Position numbers and translations under genes: made by a program
Assembly (NCBI GenBank): GCA_021201335.1
Contig: JAJQFD010000042.1
Location: 310,001 to 374,000 of the forward strand
Length of the DNA: 64,000 nucleotides
Direction of reading: 5' to 3'
Source of the DNA: Bacteroides sp.
Lineage (GTDB): Bacteria > Bacteroidota > Bacteroidia > Bacteroidales > Bacteroidaceae
The notes under the pieces: model-generated
Databases searched by the model: none
Seen by the model: only the letters and a program-made list of their open reading frames with translations
What the model was told of the DNA's origin: nothing
Part shown: piece by piece, positions 9,400 to 21,539 of the stretch
Layout: each line of letters opens with the position of its first letter
Numbering within the stretch: the stretch's first letter is position 1

Positions 9400-10316
9400 A
9401 AAATAACGAATCAACATATCATATACCTGTATTGCTGAAAGAAAGCGTTGACGGCATGAATATCCAACCGGATGGCATTTATGTTGACCTGACATTTGGA
9501 GGAGGAGGCCACTCCCGGGAGATTCTTTCCCGTCTGGGGCCAGAAGGTAAGTTGCTTGGATTTGACCAGGATGAAGATGCTGAAAAAAATATCGTGGATG
9601 ACAAACGTTTCATCTTTGTACGCAGCAATTTCCGCTTCCTGACTAATCTCCTCCGGTATCACCAGATTGAAGAGGTGGATGCAGTACTTGCCGATTTAGG
9701 TGTTTCGTCGCATCATTTCGATGATAGTGAACGGGGATTTTCTTTCCGTTTTGAAGGTGCACTGGATATGCGGATGAATAAACGTTCTGGCATAACTGCG
9801 GCTGATGTAGTCAATACGTACAGTGAAGAACAATTGGCCAATCTGTTTTATCTCTACGGAGAACTAAAAAACAGTAGGAAGCTGGCAAATATATTGATCA
9901 GAGAACGGGGAAAAGGTAGAATAGAGACAATCGGACAGTTTCTGGAAATCATCAAACCACTTTTCGGCCGGGAAAGAGAAAAGAAAGAACTGGCCAAAGT
10001 ATTTCAGGCACTCCGCATTGAAGTAAACCAGGAAATGGAAGCATTGAAAGAAATGCTTTTAGCTGTTACAGAGGTACTTAAACCGGGAGGAAGACTAGTA
10101 GTGATTACTTATCATTCACTAGAAGACCGAATGGTAAAGAATATGATGAAGACCGGCAACATTGAAGGAAAACAGGAACAGGATTTTTTTGGTAACCTAC
10201 TGACGCCTTATCGGTTGATCAACAATAAAGTGATTGTTCCAGGTTCGGAGGAAATTGAAAGAAACCCACGTTCAAGAAGTGCCAAACTTAGAATTGCAGA
10301 GAAAAAAACGAAATAA
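9396..10316 (+). CDS. rsmH: 16S rRNA (cytosine(1402)-N(4))-methyltransferase
   Basis: HIPVLLKESVDGMNIQPDGIYVDLTFGGGGHSREIL, RIEVNQE, NPRSRSAKLR. Confidence 0.97.
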   Translation: MKNNESTYHIPVLLKESVDGMNIQPDGIYVDLTFGGGGHSREILSRLGPEGKLLGFDQDEDAEKNIVDDKRFIFVRSNFRFLTNLLRYHQIEEVDAVLADLGVSSHHFDDSERGFSFRFEGALDMRMNKRSGITAADVVNTYSEEQLANLFYLYGELKNSRKLANILIRERGKGRIETIGQFLEIIKPLFGREREKKELAKVFQALRIEVNQEMEALKEMLLAVTEVLKPGGRLVVITYHSLEDRMVKNMMKTGNIEGKQEQDFFGNLLTPYRLINNKVIVPGSEEIERNPRSRSAKLRIAEKKTK

Positions 10317-10344
10317 ATTAAACTGGTAAAAAGGAGGAAGAGTT

Positions 10345-10689
10345 ATGGAAGAGGAGAGCACTACCACCCAAAAAAAGAAAAAAGGAAACTCCCTGAAGAG
10401 TATTCTCGGAGGAGATATCCTAGCAGCCGGATTTTTCGAACGAAACGGTTGGCTTATTGCCTTGATTGTTGTTCTTGCCATTGTTTACATCAATAATCGT
10501 TATTTATGTCAGCAACAACTCATTGAGATTGACCGTCTTAAACAAGAGTTAACAGATACCAAATACGACGCTCTTACCCGAAGTTCGGAGCTAATGGAAA
10601 AAAGTCGACAATCGCGCATCGAAGATTATGTATCCAAGAAAGAAAGCGACTTACAAACAGCTACTAACCCGCCTTACATGATAAAGTAA
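10345..10689 (+). CDS. FtsL-like small bitopic membrane protein
   Basis: Single TM then coiled coil; position between rsmH and ftsI. Confidence 0.8.
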   Translation: MEEESTTTQKKKKGNSLKSILGGDILAAGFFERNGWLIALIVVLAIVYINNRYLCQQQLIEIDRLKQELTDTKYDALTRSSELMEKSRQSRIEDYVSKKESDLQTATNPPYMIK

Positions 10690-10739
10690 GGCTTTTGAGT
10701 TATTATAGAGTATACGTTTTATGTTAAAATAAACAGACC

Positions 10740-12875
10740 GTGGCAGATAAAAAAAGCATAATGACCCGTTATTTCTTCGTCATTCTTGTAATGGCGTTGA
10801 TCGGAATAGCCATTATTGTGAAGGCCGGAATCATCATGTTCGTCGAACGGGGATACTGGCAGGAGGTTGCCGAACGCTTTGTTAAAGAGAATGTTCCTAT
10901 TAAACCCAATCGCGGAAATATTATATCGTCTGACGGCCGACTGATGGCAAGTTCTCTGCCGGAATACCGTATCTATATGGATTTTGTTGCAGGAGATACT
11001 AAAAAGGATACCACATTAATGAATCACCTGGATGAGATCTGCACCGGTCTGCATCGAATATTCCCGGATAAAAGTGTTAACTACTTTAAAGAGCACCTGA
11101 AAAAGGGTCGGAAAGCCAAGAACCGGAATTATCTGATCTATCCGGGACGGATTTCTTATATCAAATACAAGCAAGTAAAAGAGTTGCCCGTGTTCTGCTG
11201 GAATAAATTCAGCGGTGGTTTCCATGAGCAAATATACAACCAACGTAAAAAGCCCTTTGGCTCTCTGGCTGCCCGTACATTAGGAAGTATTTATGCCGAT
11301 ACTACCAAAGGTAAAGGAGCTATCAGTGGTATTGAACTGGCTTTTGATTCGGTGCTGAAAGGAAAGGATGGTATTACACGCCGGCAGAAGGTAAAAAACA
11401 AATACCTCAGTATTGTAGAGATCCCCCCAGTTGATGGTTGTGATGTGATAACAACCATTGATGTCGGCATGCAGGATATCTGCGAGAAAGCATTATCTGA
11501 TAAGCTGAAAGAGATTAATGGAACCGAGGGGGTAGCCATTTTAATGGAAGTTTCTACAGGAGAAATCAAGTCCATTGTCAATCTCGTAAAGAGAACTGAC
11601 GGTAGCTATGGAGAAGAAGGAATTGAACGGAATTCTGCCCTCAGCAATATGATGGAACCCGGTTCCACTTTTAAGACAGCCTCCATTATGGTTGCACTGG
11701 AAGATGGAGTAATTACTCCAAATAGTGGCATTGATACCGGCAATGGAGTGAAGATGATGCATGGACGCGCGATGAGAGATCATAACTGGCGCAGAGGTGG
11801 GTATCAATATCTTACCGTACCCCAAATATTGATGGTTTCATCCAACATCGGTGTATCGGCTCTGATCGATCAGCATTATGGTAAAACCCCTGGCAAATTT
11901 GTAGATGGGCTTTACCGGCTGGGACTAAATGAGCCGCTCAACCTTCAGATTCCGGGAGGAGGAAAACCCGTCATCCGTCACCCTAAAGACGGCAACTGGT
12001 ACAAAACAGCTTTGCCCTGGATGAGTATTGGGTATGAGACACAGATTCCTCCCATCAATATGCTTACTTTCTACAATGCCATAGCCAACAATGGAGTAAT
12101 GGTAAAACCGAAATTCGTAAAATCAGTGATCCGCAATGGAGAAGTGGTGGAGGAATATCCAACAGAGGTTATCAAATCCTTTATTTGTTCACAACGTACA
12201 ATAAGCCAGATTCAGGAGATTCTGGAAAAGGTAGTAAGTGAAGGACTGGGAAAACCAGCAGGAACACCACAATTCCCAGTGGCGGGAAAAACCGGCACAG
12301 CACAAATATCTCAAGGTGCTGCCGGTTATAAATCAGGAACGATCCAATACTTGGTTAGCTTTTGTGGTTACTTCCCGGCAGATGACCCCAAATACAGTTG
12401 CATTATTTCCATCCAAAAACCGGGATTGCCCGCTTCGGGTGGTTTAATGGCAGGAAGTGTATTCAGTAAAATAGCCGAAAGGGTGATGGCGCAAAATCTG
12501 GTAAAAGACTTAAAGATGGCCGTAGATACCAGCAGTGTCTTAATTCCTGAAGTTAAACAAGGAGAATTACTCACCACGAAACATGTATTAGACGAACTAA
12601 AGATAAAAACCAATGCCGATTTCAAATCACGTCGCAAGACAGAGGTATGGGGCACTGCCCAGTTAACAGAGGAATCGGTGGTTCTGAAAGATAAAGAATT
12701 GAATGAATCGCTGGTTCCGAATGTGATCGGAATGGGAGCCAGAGATGCCGTATATTTGTTGGAAAGTAAAGGACTAAAAGTGAATCTGAGCGGAGTAGGC
12801 AAAGTGAAACGACAGTCTATTACAAATGGAAGTAAGATTGTAAAAGGGCAAACGATTGCTCTTCAACTTAATTAA
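10740..12875 (+). CDS. ftsI: Penicillin-binding protein / peptidoglycan transpeptidase FtsI with C-terminal PASTA domain (GTG start)
   Basis: [11 protein letters not shown] (SxxK), SSN, KTGTAQ motifs; PASTA-like [27 protein letters not shown]. Confidence 0.95.
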   Translation: MADKKSIMTRYFFVILVMALIGIAIIVKAGIIMFVERGYWQEVAERFVKENVPIKPNRGNIISSDGRLMASSLPEYRIYMDFVAGDTKKDTTLMNHLDEICTGLHRIFPDKSVNYFKEHLKKGRKAKNRNYLIYPGRISYIKYKQVKELPVFCWNKFSGGFHEQIYNQRKKPFGSLAARTLGSIYADTTKGKGAISGIELAFDSVLKGKDGITRRQKVKNKYLSIVEIPPVDGCDVITTIDVGMQDICEKALSDKLKEINGTEGVAILMEVSTGEIKSIVNLVKRTDGSYGEEGIERNSALSNMMEPGSTFKTASIMVALEDGVITPNSGIDTGNGVKMMHGRAMRDHNWRRGGYQYLTVPQILMVSSNIGVSALIDQHYGKTPGKFVDGLYRLGLNEPLNLQIPGGGKPVIRHPKDGNWYKTALPWMSIGYETQIPPINMLTFYNAIANNGVMVKPKFVKSVIRNGEVVEEYPTEVIKSFICSQRTISQIQEILEKVVSEGLGKPAGTPQFPVAGKTGTAQISQGAAGYKSGTIQYLVSFCGYFPADDPKYSCIISIQKPGLPASGGLMAGSVFSKIAERVMAQNLVKDLKMAVDTSSVLIPEVKQGELLTTKHVLDELKIKTNADFKSRRKTEVWGTAQLTEESVVLKDKELNESLVPNVIGMGARDAVYLLESKGLKVNLSGVGKVKRQSITNGSKIVKGQTIALQLN

Positions 12876-12885
12876 TGTAGTAGTT

Positions 12886-14337
12886 ATGAAACTGAGTGAT
12901 TTATTGCAGAGAGTTCAGGCAACACAGATAATTGGTTCGACTGAGAAGGAAATCAAAGAGGTAAACATCGATTCCAGACTCATTGAATCAGGACATTTGT
13001 TTATGGCGATGAAAGGCACGCAGACAGACGGTCATACCTATATCGCTTCCGCCATTGAAAAAGGAGCAACTGCAATTGTATGTGAAATCCTTCCGGAAAC
13101 ACTCACAGAGGGAATCACTTATATACAAGTCACTGACAGTGAAGATGCAGTAGGTAAAATTGCGACAACTTTCTTTGGCAACCCTACTTCAAAGATCGAT
13201 TTAGTGGGTGTTACCGGTACCAACGGGAAAACAACTATTGCCACTTTATTACATAACTTGTTCCGTTATTTTGGATATAAGACAGGACTTATTTCCACGG
13301 TATGCAATTTCATTGACGAGGAAGCCTTACCAACAGAACATACAACCCCCGACCCCATTACACTTAACCGTTTGTTAGGTCGGATGGCCGACGAAGGTTG
13401 CAAGTATGTCTTCATGGAAGTCAGTTCCCATGCGATTGATCAAAAACGCATAAGCGGATTGAAATACGCCGGAGGTATATTCACTAACCTGACGCGGGAT
13501 CACATCGATTACCATAAAACAATGGAGAATTACCTGAAAGCTAAAAAGAAGTTTTTTGATGACATGCCTAAAAGCTCATTTAGCTTAACCAATCTGGATG
13601 ACAAAAATGGTTTGGTAATGACCCAAAATACACGCTCCAGAGTTTATACTTATTCATTGCGTAGCCTGAGTGATTTCAAAGGTCGCATTTTGGAATCGCA
13701 CTTCGACGGAATGCTGCTCGATTTTAATAATAAAGAGTTTTTTGCCCAATTTATCGGAAAATTTAATGCATCTAACTTGCTGGCAGTATTTGGTGCTGCC
13801 GTATTGTTAGGCAAAAAAGAAGAAGATGTATTACTGGCATTAAGCACCCTGCATCCGGTGGCCGGACGATTTGACGCCTTGCGTTCGCCCAGTGGATATA
13901 CTGCTATTGTTGACTATGCCCATACTCCCGATGCCCTTGTGAATGTGCTAAATGCGATACATGAGGTACTGGAAGGAAAAGGGAAAGTAATAACTGTAGT
14001 AGGTGCAGGTGGAAATCGCGATAAAGGGAAACGACCGATTATGGCAAAAGAGTCGGCCCGGTTAAGTGACAGAGTGGTAATCACTTCAGATAATCCACGT
14101 TTTGAGGAGCCGCAGGATATCATTAACGATATGATGGCAGGACTCGATATAGAAGATCGTAAAAAAACACTTAGCATTGCTGACCGTCGGGAAGCTATTC
14201 GTACGGCATGTATGATGGCTGAACCGGGTGATGTAGTTCTGGTTGCCGGGAAGGGACATGAAAATTATCAGGAGATTAAGGGGGTGAAGCATCACTTCGA
14301 TGATAAAGAAGTGATCAGGGAGATTTTTGAACAATAA
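12886..14337 (+). CDS. murE: UDP-N-acetylmuramoyl-L-alanyl-D-glutamate ligase
   Basis: [15 protein letters not shown], dcw position; start at internal Met [10 protein letters not shown]. Confidence 0.95.
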   Translation: MKLSDLLQRVQATQIIGSTEKEIKEVNIDSRLIESGHLFMAMKGTQTDGHTYIASAIEKGATAIVCEILPETLTEGITYIQVTDSEDAVGKIATTFFGNPTSKIDLVGVTGTNGKTTIATLLHNLFRYFGYKTGLISTVCNFIDEEALPTEHTTPDPITLNRLLGRMADEGCKYVFMEVSSHAIDQKRISGLKYAGGIFTNLTRDHIDYHKTMENYLKAKKKFFDDMPKSSFSLTNLDDKNGLVMTQNTRSRVYTYSLRSLSDFKGRILESHFDGMLLDFNNKEFFAQFIGKFNASNLLAVFGAAVLLGKKEEDVLLALSTLHPVAGRFDALRSPSGYTAIVDYAHTPDALVNVLNAIHEVLEGKGKVITVVGAGGNRDKGKRPIMAKESARLSDRVVITSDNPRFEEPQDIINDMMAGLDIEDRKKTLSIADRREAIRTACMMAEPGDVVLVAGKGHENYQEIKGVKHHFDDKEVIREIFEQ

Positions 14338-14355
14338 AAACATGTATCAGCAAAA

Positions 14356-15624
14356 ATGTTATATTATTTATTTCAGTGGCTACAGCAATATGACCTTCCC
14401 GGAACAGGGATTTTCAATTACATCTCGTTCCGTGCATTGATGGCAGTTATATTGGCATTACTCATTTCCAGTATTTTTGGAGACAAGTTTATCAATTTAT
14501 TAAAAAGAAAACAAATCACAGAAATACAACGGGATGCCAGTATTGACCCCTTTAATGTAAATAAAACAGGAGTACCCAGTATGGGCGGTATTATTATTAT
14601 TGTAGCTATTCTGATACCTTGTTTACTGTTAGGTAAATTGCATAATATATATATGATTCTGATGTTAATCACTACCATCTGGCTCGGAACTCTGGGCTTT
14701 ACGGACGATTACATCAAGATATTTAAAAGAGATAAAGAAGGGTTGCGCGGAATATTTAAAGTGATTGGACAAGTCGGATTAGGTTTGATCGTAGGGTTAA
14801 CACTATATCTAAGTCCACAGGTTGTTATTCGTGAAAACGTTAAAATAGAGAAAGAAGGACAACCGTCTCAGGTAGTGCACGAAACAAAAGATATTAAGTC
14901 AACCCAAACAACCATCCCGTTCTTCAAGAACAATAACCTGGATTATGCAGATATCGTAGGTTTTATGGGAGAGCACGCACAAACTGCCGGATGGATTTTA
15001 TTTGTCATTGTAACCATCTTTGTGGTTACTGCCGTTTCCAACGGGGCTAACCTAAACGATGGGATGGATGGGATGGCAGCGGGTAACTCCGCAATTATTG
15101 GATTGACACTGGGCATATTGGCCTATGTATCCAGCCATACCAACTTTGCCAGTTACCTGAATATTATGTACATTCCGGGGAGCGAAGAATTAGTAATCTT
15201 TATTTGCGCTTTCATCGGCGCGTTAATTGGTTTCTTATGGTACAACGCCTTTCCCGCACAGGTATTTATGGGCGATACCGGAAGTTTAACGATCGGAGGT
15301 ATCATCGCTGTGTTTGCGATTATAATTCATAAAGAGTTATTAATTCCAATTCTTTGCGGTGTATTCCTGGTAGAAAATCTTTCAGTTATATTACAGGTTA
15401 ATTATTTTAAAAGGGGAAAGAAGAAAGGTGTCCGGCAACGATTATTTAAAAGGACCCCGATTCATGACCATTTCAGAACAACAATGGGTCAGCTGGACCC
15501 AAATTGTACTTATGTGTTTACAAAACCAACCAATGTATTCCATGAATCGAAAATTACCGTTCGTTTCTGGATTGTTACCATTGTATTGGCGGCAGTAACG
15601 ATTATTACGTTGAAAATCAGATAG
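14356..15624 (+). CDS. mraY: Phospho-N-acetylmuramoyl-pentapeptide transferase
   Basis: NLNDGMDGMAAGNS, GDTGSLTIGG motifs, polytopic. Confidence 0.97.
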   Translation: MLYYLFQWLQQYDLPGTGIFNYISFRALMAVILALLISSIFGDKFINLLKRKQITEIQRDASIDPFNVNKTGVPSMGGIIIIVAILIPCLLLGKLHNIYMILMLITTIWLGTLGFTDDYIKIFKRDKEGLRGIFKVIGQVGLGLIVGLTLYLSPQVVIRENVKIEKEGQPSQVVHETKDIKSTQTTIPFFKNNNLDYADIVGFMGEHAQTAGWILFVIVTIFVVTAVSNGANLNDGMDGMAAGNSAIIGLTLGILAYVSSHTNFASYLNIMYIPGSEELVIFICAFIGALIGFLWYNAFPAQVFMGDTGSLTIGGIIAVFAIIIHKELLIPILCGVFLVENLSVILQVNYFKRGKKKGVRQRLFKRTPIHDHFRTTMGQLDPNCTYVFTKPTNVFHESKITVRFWIVTIVLAAVTIITLKIR

Positions 15625-15629
15625 CAATT

Positions 15630-16961
15630 ATGAAGAGAATTGTTGTTTTAGGAGCAGGTGAAAGTGGTTCGGGTGCGGCAGTACTCGCCAAGGTTAAAGG
15701 ATTCGATGTATTTGTATCGGATACGTCTGCTATTAAAGATAAATACAAGGAACTTCTTGACAGGTATGAAATTCCCTGGGAAGAAAATCAACATACAGAA
15801 GAACAGATATTGAATGCAGATGAAGTCATTAAAAGTCCGGGTATTCCGGATAAGGCTCCTGTCATTCAGAAGCTAACAGCTCAGGGGACTCCCATTATTT
15901 CTGAAATTGAGTTTGCCGGAAGATATACCAATGCAACCATGATTTGCATTACCGGAAGTAATGGAAAAACTACCACAACCAGCTTAACTTATCACATCTT
16001 TCAAAGCGCCGGTTTAAACGTCGGACTGGCCGGAAATATAGGTAGGAGTCTGGCTCTGCAGGTTGCGGAAGAAGACCACGATTACTATGTGATTGAGTTA
16101 AGCAGTTTCCAACTCGATAATATGTACAACTTCCGGGCACATATCGCTGTATTAATGAATATTACTCCCGATCACCTGGATCGTTACGATTATAATATGC
16201 AGAATTATATCGACTCTAAATTCCGTATTACACAGAATCAGACGGGAGAAGATGCATTCATTTTCTGGAATGATGACCCGGTCATTAAACAAGAGTTAGA
16301 TAAGCATGGTATCCAGGCCCGGCTCTATCCTTTCTCAGCCGTTAAGGAACAGGGATCAATAGCCTATGTCGAAGACAGCGAAGTATTTATCAATCAACCC
16401 GTAGCATTCAATATGGAACAAGAGAAACTGGCACTGACCGGAACACATAATTTATATAATTCATTGGCTGCCGGAATATCAGCCAACCTGGCTGGTATAA
16501 CGAACGAAAATATCCGGAAAGCGCTGTCCGATTTTAAAGGCGTAGAACACCGGCTGGAAAAGGTTGCCCGAGTCCGAGGAATAGAATTCATCAATGACTC
16601 CAAAGCGACGAATGTAAATTCCTGCTGGTATGCTTTACAAAGCATGATTACACCTATTGTTCTGATTCTGGGCGGACAGGATAAAGGGAACGACTATAAT
16701 GAAATTGCCGAACTGGTTCGGAATAAATGCAGGGGACTTATCTTTCTGGGTGCCGATAACAGCAAATTACATGCTTTCTTCGATCGTTTTGGTTTGCCGG
16801 TTACGGAAGTACATAACATGAAAGATGCAGTGGATGCCTCTTATCAAATGGCCGAAAAGGGTGACACAGTATTGTTAAGTCCTTGTTGTGCCAGCTTCGA
16901 CTTATTTAAAAGTTATGAAGACAGAGGCGATCAATTTAAAGAATATGTAAGAGCATTATAA
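15630..16961 (+). CDS. murD: UDP-N-acetylmuramoyl-L-alanine--D-glutamate ligase
   Basis: ITGSNGKTTTTSLT, dcw position. Confidence 0.96.
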   Translation: MKRIVVLGAGESGSGAAVLAKVKGFDVFVSDTSAIKDKYKELLDRYEIPWEENQHTEEQILNADEVIKSPGIPDKAPVIQKLTAQGTPIISEIEFAGRYTNATMICITGSNGKTTTTSLTYHIFQSAGLNVGLAGNIGRSLALQVAEEDHDYYVIELSSFQLDNMYNFRAHIAVLMNITPDHLDRYDYNMQNYIDSKFRITQNQTGEDAFIFWNDDPVIKQELDKHGIQARLYPFSAVKEQGSIAYVEDSEVFINQPVAFNMEQEKLALTGTHNLYNSLAAGISANLAGITNENIRKALSDFKGVEHRLEKVARVRGIEFINDSKATNVNSCWYALQSMITPIVLILGGQDKGNDYNEIAELVRNKCRGLIFLGADNSKLHAFFDRFGLPVTEVHNMKDAVDASYQMAEKGDTVLLSPCCASFDLFKSYEDRGDQFKEYVRAL

Positions 16962-16973
16962 CTAAATTACATC

Positions 16974-18254
16974 ATGGGGTTACTGAAAAGCATATTTAAA
17001 GGAGACAAAGTTATCTGGATGATTTTTGCACTTCTCTGCATGATTTCTGTTGTAGAGGTGTTTAGTGCTGCCAGTACACTCACATTTAAGAGTGGCGATC
17101 ATTGGGGGCCGATGAGACAACATACCTTTATGTTAATCACCGGAACATTGTTAGTTGTGGCATTCCACAATATTCGGTATAAATGGTTTCAGGCATTCCC
17201 CATATTCTTATTACCGGCCTCGCTTTTTATGCTGGCCTTTATTACCATTATGGGGGTTATTACAGGCGACCGTGTCAACGGAGCGGCCCGGTGGCTAACA
17301 TTTTTTGGCATTCAATTCCAACCTTCGGAGGTAGCGAAGATGGCAGTAATTATTGCTGTAGCTTCTATTCTTTCCAAAAAACAGGATGAAGAAGGAGCAG
17401 CGCCTACCGCCTATAAATATATTATGATTATTACCGGGGTGACGTTTGCCCTGATTCTTCCGGAAAATCTTTCAACAGCCATGATTCTGTTTATGGTGGT
17501 ATTTCTAATGATGTTCATTGGTAGGGTGGCTGCCATAAAACTATGGAAACTGCTAGGCATACTGGTGCTGGCAGGAAGTCTCTTTATCGGATTGATTGCA
17601 TTAGTTCCGTCCGATACTGAAATACCCTTTTTTCATCGTATGAGTACCTGGAAAAAGCGTATCCTTACTTTTACAAACGACGAAAAAGTACCTGCAGCCA
17701 AATTCGATATTTATAAAGAAGGTCAGGTGGCACATGCCCGTATTGCAATTGCCACCAGCAATTTAATTGGTAAGGCACCGGGGAACTCGGTGCAACGTGA
17801 CTTTTTAAGTCAGGCCTTTTCAGATTTTATATTTGCAATTGTTATAGAGGAATTAGGCCTACTGGGAGGGGGCTTTATCGTGTGCTTATACATCTGGCTC
17901 CTTATGCGAGCGGGGCGTATCGCCAAGAAATGCCAGCGAACTTTCCCGGCATTTCTGGTGATGGGTATTGCCCTGCTATTGGTTACGCAGGCATTACTCA
18001 ATATGATGATAGCCGTCGGATTATTCCCGGTTACAGGGCAACCTTTACCCTTAATCAGTAAAGGGGGAACAAGTACTTGGATCAACTGTATGTTTATCGG
18101 AATGATCCTTAGTGTAAGCCGGTACACAGAAGAACTGGAAGAAAGACAGAAAAATGCAGTTCCGGTAGAGGAAGAAGCAGCTATTATTGCAGCAGCTGAA
18201 CCAACATCAGAATACATGAACAATGACTCCGAATTTGAAGAGAGGACCTATTAA
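16974..18254 (+). CDS. ftsW: Cell division / lipid II polymerase FtsW (SEDS)
   Basis: SEDS motifs, VTGQPLPLISKGGTS. Confidence 0.95.
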   Translation: MGLLKSIFKGDKVIWMIFALLCMISVVEVFSAASTLTFKSGDHWGPMRQHTFMLITGTLLVVAFHNIRYKWFQAFPIFLLPASLFMLAFITIMGVITGDRVNGAARWLTFFGIQFQPSEVAKMAVIIAVASILSKKQDEEGAAPTAYKYIMIITGVTFALILPENLSTAMILFMVVFLMMFIGRVAAIKLWKLLGILVLAGSLFIGLIALVPSDTEIPFFHRMSTWKKRILTFTNDEKVPAAKFDIYKEGQVAHARIAIATSNLIGKAPGNSVQRDFLSQAFSDFIFAIVIEELGLLGGGFIVCLYIWLLMRAGRIAKKCQRTFPAFLVMGIALLLVTQALLNMMIAVGLFPVTGQPLPLISKGGTSTWINCMFIGMILSVSRYTEELEERQKNAVPVEEEAAIIAAAEPTSEYMNNDSEFEERTY

Positions 18255-18268
18255 CAACAACTTGCGGA

Positions 18269-19375
18269 ATGGAAGATAAAATAAAGGTTATCATTAGCGG
18301 TGGTGGAACAGGAGGACATATTTTTCCGGCTATCTCCATAGCCAATGCAATCAAGCAGCTTTTTCCTCAGGCAGAGATTTTGTTTGTAGGTGCCGAAGGC
18401 CGCATGGAAATGCAACGCGTTCCAGAGGCCGGATATGAGATAATCGGTTTGCCGGTTGCCGGATTCGACCGCAAACGCATCTGGAAAAACGTAGGTGTTT
18501 TATTGAAACTCCTGAAGAGCCAGCGCAAGGCCCGTCAGATTATCAAAGACTTTAAACCGGATGTAGCTATCGGCGTAGGTGGTTATGCCAGTGGTCCAAC
18601 TCTACGGATGGCAGCCAAAATGGGAATCCCCACTCTGATTCAGGAACAGAATTCATATGCAGGCGTTACTAATAAGTTACTGGCAAAAAAAGCACTAAAG
18701 ATATGCACAGCCTACGAAGGCATGGATAAATTCTTTCCGGGCAACAAATTAATTCTTACCGGAAACCCCGTAAGGCAGGATTTGCTGACTTATCATCTAC
18801 CTAAAGAGGAAGCAGTGAAGCAGTTTGGTCTTAATCCGGAAAAGAAAACAGTGCTCATACTTGGTGGAAGCCTGGGAGCCAGAACGATCAATCAGTGTAT
18901 TATGGAGAATCTGGAAACAATCAAATCATCCGATGTACAGTTCATCTGGCAAACTGGGAAAATATATATTGACCAGGCAAAGGAGGCTGTGAAGAAAGCT
19001 GGAGATATTCTCAATCTTCATACCACTGATTTCATCAAAGATATGGCTGGTGCTTATACTGCTGCTGACTTGGTTATATCCCGGGCAGGTGCAGGTTCAA
19101 TTTCTGAATTCTGCCTGTTGCATAAGCCGGTTATCCTGATACCATCGCCCAATGTTGCCGAAGATCATCAGACCAAAAATGCGATGGCTTTAGTGAATAA
19201 GAAAGCAGCTATCTATATAAAAGATACGGAAGCAAAAGAAAAGCTGATCCCCCTTATCCTGCAAACTATCCATAATGAGGCGACATTGCAGGAACTCAGC
19301 AAAAATATCGCGTTACTGGCATTGCCGGATTCAGCGAATATAATTGCCAGGGAAGTATATAACCTGATAAAGTAA
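18269..19375 (+). CDS. murG: UDP-GlcNAc:lipid I N-acetylglucosaminyltransferase
   Basis: ISGGGTGGHIFPAISIANA, GVGGYASGP. Confidence 0.97.
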   Translation: MEDKIKVIISGGGTGGHIFPAISIANAIKQLFPQAEILFVGAEGRMEMQRVPEAGYEIIGLPVAGFDRKRIWKNVGVLLKLLKSQRKARQIIKDFKPDVAIGVGGYASGPTLRMAAKMGIPTLIQEQNSYAGVTNKLLAKKALKICTAYEGMDKFFPGNKLILTGNPVRQDLLTYHLPKEEAVKQFGLNPEKKTVLILGGSLGARTINQCIMENLETIKSSDVQFIWQTGKIYIDQAKEAVKKAGDILNLHTTDFIKDMAGAYTAADLVISRAGAGSISEFCLLHKPVILIPSPNVAEDHQTKNAMALVNKKAAIYIKDTEAKEKLIPLILQTIHNEATLQELSKNIALLALPDSANIIAREVYNLIK

Positions 19376-19387
19376 CAATAACAGTAT

Positions 19388-20764
19388 ATGAATCTGGATA
19401 CAATTAAAGCGGTTTATTTCATCGGAGCAGGTGGTATTGGTATGAGTGCTCTGGTTCGTTACTTTCTTTCCAAAGGAAAAAAAGTAGCTGGCTACGATCG
19501 TACGCCCAGCGAACTGACTGAACAACTCAACAAAGAAGGTGCTTCCATCCATTACGAAGATAACACGGACCTGATAACAGAAGAATACCTCGATCCGGAA
19601 ACAACACTGATTGTATTCACCCCCGCTGTACCTCAGGATCATACTGAACTGACATATTTCCGCAGACACGGATTTGAGATCAAGAAACGTTCACAAGTAC
19701 TCGGTATCATTACCCGTTTCAGCAAAGGACTCTGCGTGGCCGGCACACATGGAAAGACAACAACATCTACCATGGCAGCTCATTTGCTGTATCAGTCACA
19801 TGTAGATTGTACTGCTTTTTTGGGTGGTATCTCAAAAAACTATCAGACTAATTTATTGTTATCTAAAGAAAGTCCTTTCACGGTTATTGAAGCAGATGAA
19901 TTTGACCGTTCTTTTCATTGGTTATCCCCTTATATGAGTGTGATTACTTCTACCGATCCCGATCATTTGGATATATATGGTACGGAGGAAGCTTACATGA
20001 AAAGTTTTGAAAAATATACGACTTTGATACAGCCGGGTGGTTGTTTAATTTTACGAAAAGGAATATCTTTGCAACCTCAAGTACAGGAAGGAGTTAAAAT
20101 ATATACTTACTCCAAAGAAGAAGGTGATTTTCATGCAGAGAATATACGAATCGGAAACGGAGAAATATGGATTGATTTTGTGGCACCTGATATGTGCATT
20201 ACAGATATTCAACTGGGGGTTCCGATAAGTATTAATATTGAAAATGGCGTAGCAGCTATGGCCCTGGCCTGGCTGAATGGCGTCACAGCTGAAGAAATAA
20301 AGAAAGGGATGGCTAGTTTCCGTGGAGTAGACCGCCGGTTCGATTTTAAAATCAAAAAGGATCGACTGGTTTTTCTGAGTGATTATGCTCATCATCCATC
20401 GGAAATCAGGCAAAGCATTCTTTCTCTCCGGGAATTGTACCGGGGCAGAAAGATTACAGTCGTTTTTCAACCCCACCTATATACACGTACGAAGGATTTT
20501 TACCGGGAGTTTGCGGAAAGTCTGTCACTGGCTGACGAAGTTATCCTGTTGGATATTTATCCGGCCAGAGAAAAGCCCCTCCCCGGAATAAGCAGTCAGC
20601 TTATTTTTGACAACCTTCGCCCGGATATGGAAAAAAGTTTGTGTAGCAAAGCAGAACTGGTGGATGCATTGAAAGATAAGGAGATAGAAGTTTTACTAAC
20701 TTTGGGGGCAGGCGATATTGAAGACGATGTACCTGCCATCGCTAAAATGCTTGAAAACAGATGA
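19388..20764 (+). CDS. murC: UDP-N-acetylmuramate--L-alanine ligase
   Basis: FIGAGGIGMSALVRY, AGTHGKTTTSTM. Confidence 0.96.
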   Translation: MNLDTIKAVYFIGAGGIGMSALVRYFLSKGKKVAGYDRTPSELTEQLNKEGASIHYEDNTDLITEEYLDPETTLIVFTPAVPQDHTELTYFRRHGFEIKKRSQVLGIITRFSKGLCVAGTHGKTTTSTMAAHLLYQSHVDCTAFLGGISKNYQTNLLLSKESPFTVIEADEFDRSFHWLSPYMSVITSTDPDHLDIYGTEEAYMKSFEKYTTLIQPGGCLILRKGISLQPQVQEGVKIYTYSKEEGDFHAENIRIGNGEIWIDFVAPDMCITDIQLGVPISINIENGVAAMALAWLNGVTAEEIKKGMASFRGVDRRFDFKIKKDRLVFLSDYAHHPSEIRQSILSLRELYRGRKITVVFQPHLYTRTKDFYREFAESLSLADEVILLDIYPAREKPLPGISSQLIFDNLRPDMEKSLCSKAELVDALKDKEIEVLLTLGAGDIEDDVPAIAKMLENR

Positions 20765-21504
20765 TAAAAAAGACACTTCTTTTATCGGTACTGATATTGG
20801 TCGGAGTTTATCTGCTGCTGGCTGTGACAGCATTTAATAGCAAATCGGGCGACCAGACATGTGAGGGGATGGAGTTGATAATCAGGGATTCAATCAACGC
20901 AGGCTTTGTAACTCAGCAGGAAATAACTGCTTTACTAAAGAAAAATAATCTGTACCCTGTGGGCAAAAGGATGGATGAAGTTGTTTCCGGAGATGTAGAA
21001 GATATCCTTGCCAACCATCCGTTGATCAATGAAATAGAATGTTATAAAACCCCTAACGGTAAATTAAATATTGAAGTTACCCAACGTATACCTATTCTCA
21101 GGATCATAAACCGGAATGGAGAGAATTATTATATTGATAACAGGGGTGAGATAATGCCACGGGATACCAAATGCATTGCACATCTTGCAATTGCTACCGG
21201 ATATGTAGATAAACAGTTCGCGATGAACGAGTTATACCAATTTGCATTATTTTTGCAAAATAATAAATTCTGGAATGCACAGATTGAGCAGATGAATGTA
21301 CTTCGTGGAAAAGAGGTTGAACTGGTTCCACGAGTAGGTGATCACATCATTTTCCTAGGCAAACTGGATGATTTTGAAAAGAAGCTAAGTAGAGTAAAAG
21401 AGTTCTATCGGAAAGGATTAAATAAGGTTGGCTGGAACAAATATAGTCGGATTAACGTTGAATTTGGTAACCAAATAATTTGCACCAAGGCCAACGATAA
21501 ATAA
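20761..21504 (+). CDS. ftsQ: Cell division protein FtsQ
   Basis: Single N-terminal TM, POTRA/FtsQ-like sequence, position between murC and ftsA. Confidence 0.88.
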   Translation: MIKKTLLLSVLILVGVYLLLAVTAFNSKSGDQTCEGMELIIRDSINAGFVTQQEITALLKKNNLYPVGKRMDEVVSGDVEDILANHPLINEIECYKTPNGKLNIEVTQRIPILRIINRNGENYYIDNRGEIMPRDTKCIAHLAIATGYVDKQFAMNELYQFALFLQNNKFWNAQIEQMNVLRGKEVELVPRVGDHIIFLGKLDDFEKKLSRVKEFYRKGLNKVGWNKYSRINVEFGNQIICTKANDK

Positions 21505-21539
21505 AGTAGTAGTAAAGAAAACAAAAAACAGAAAGAAAT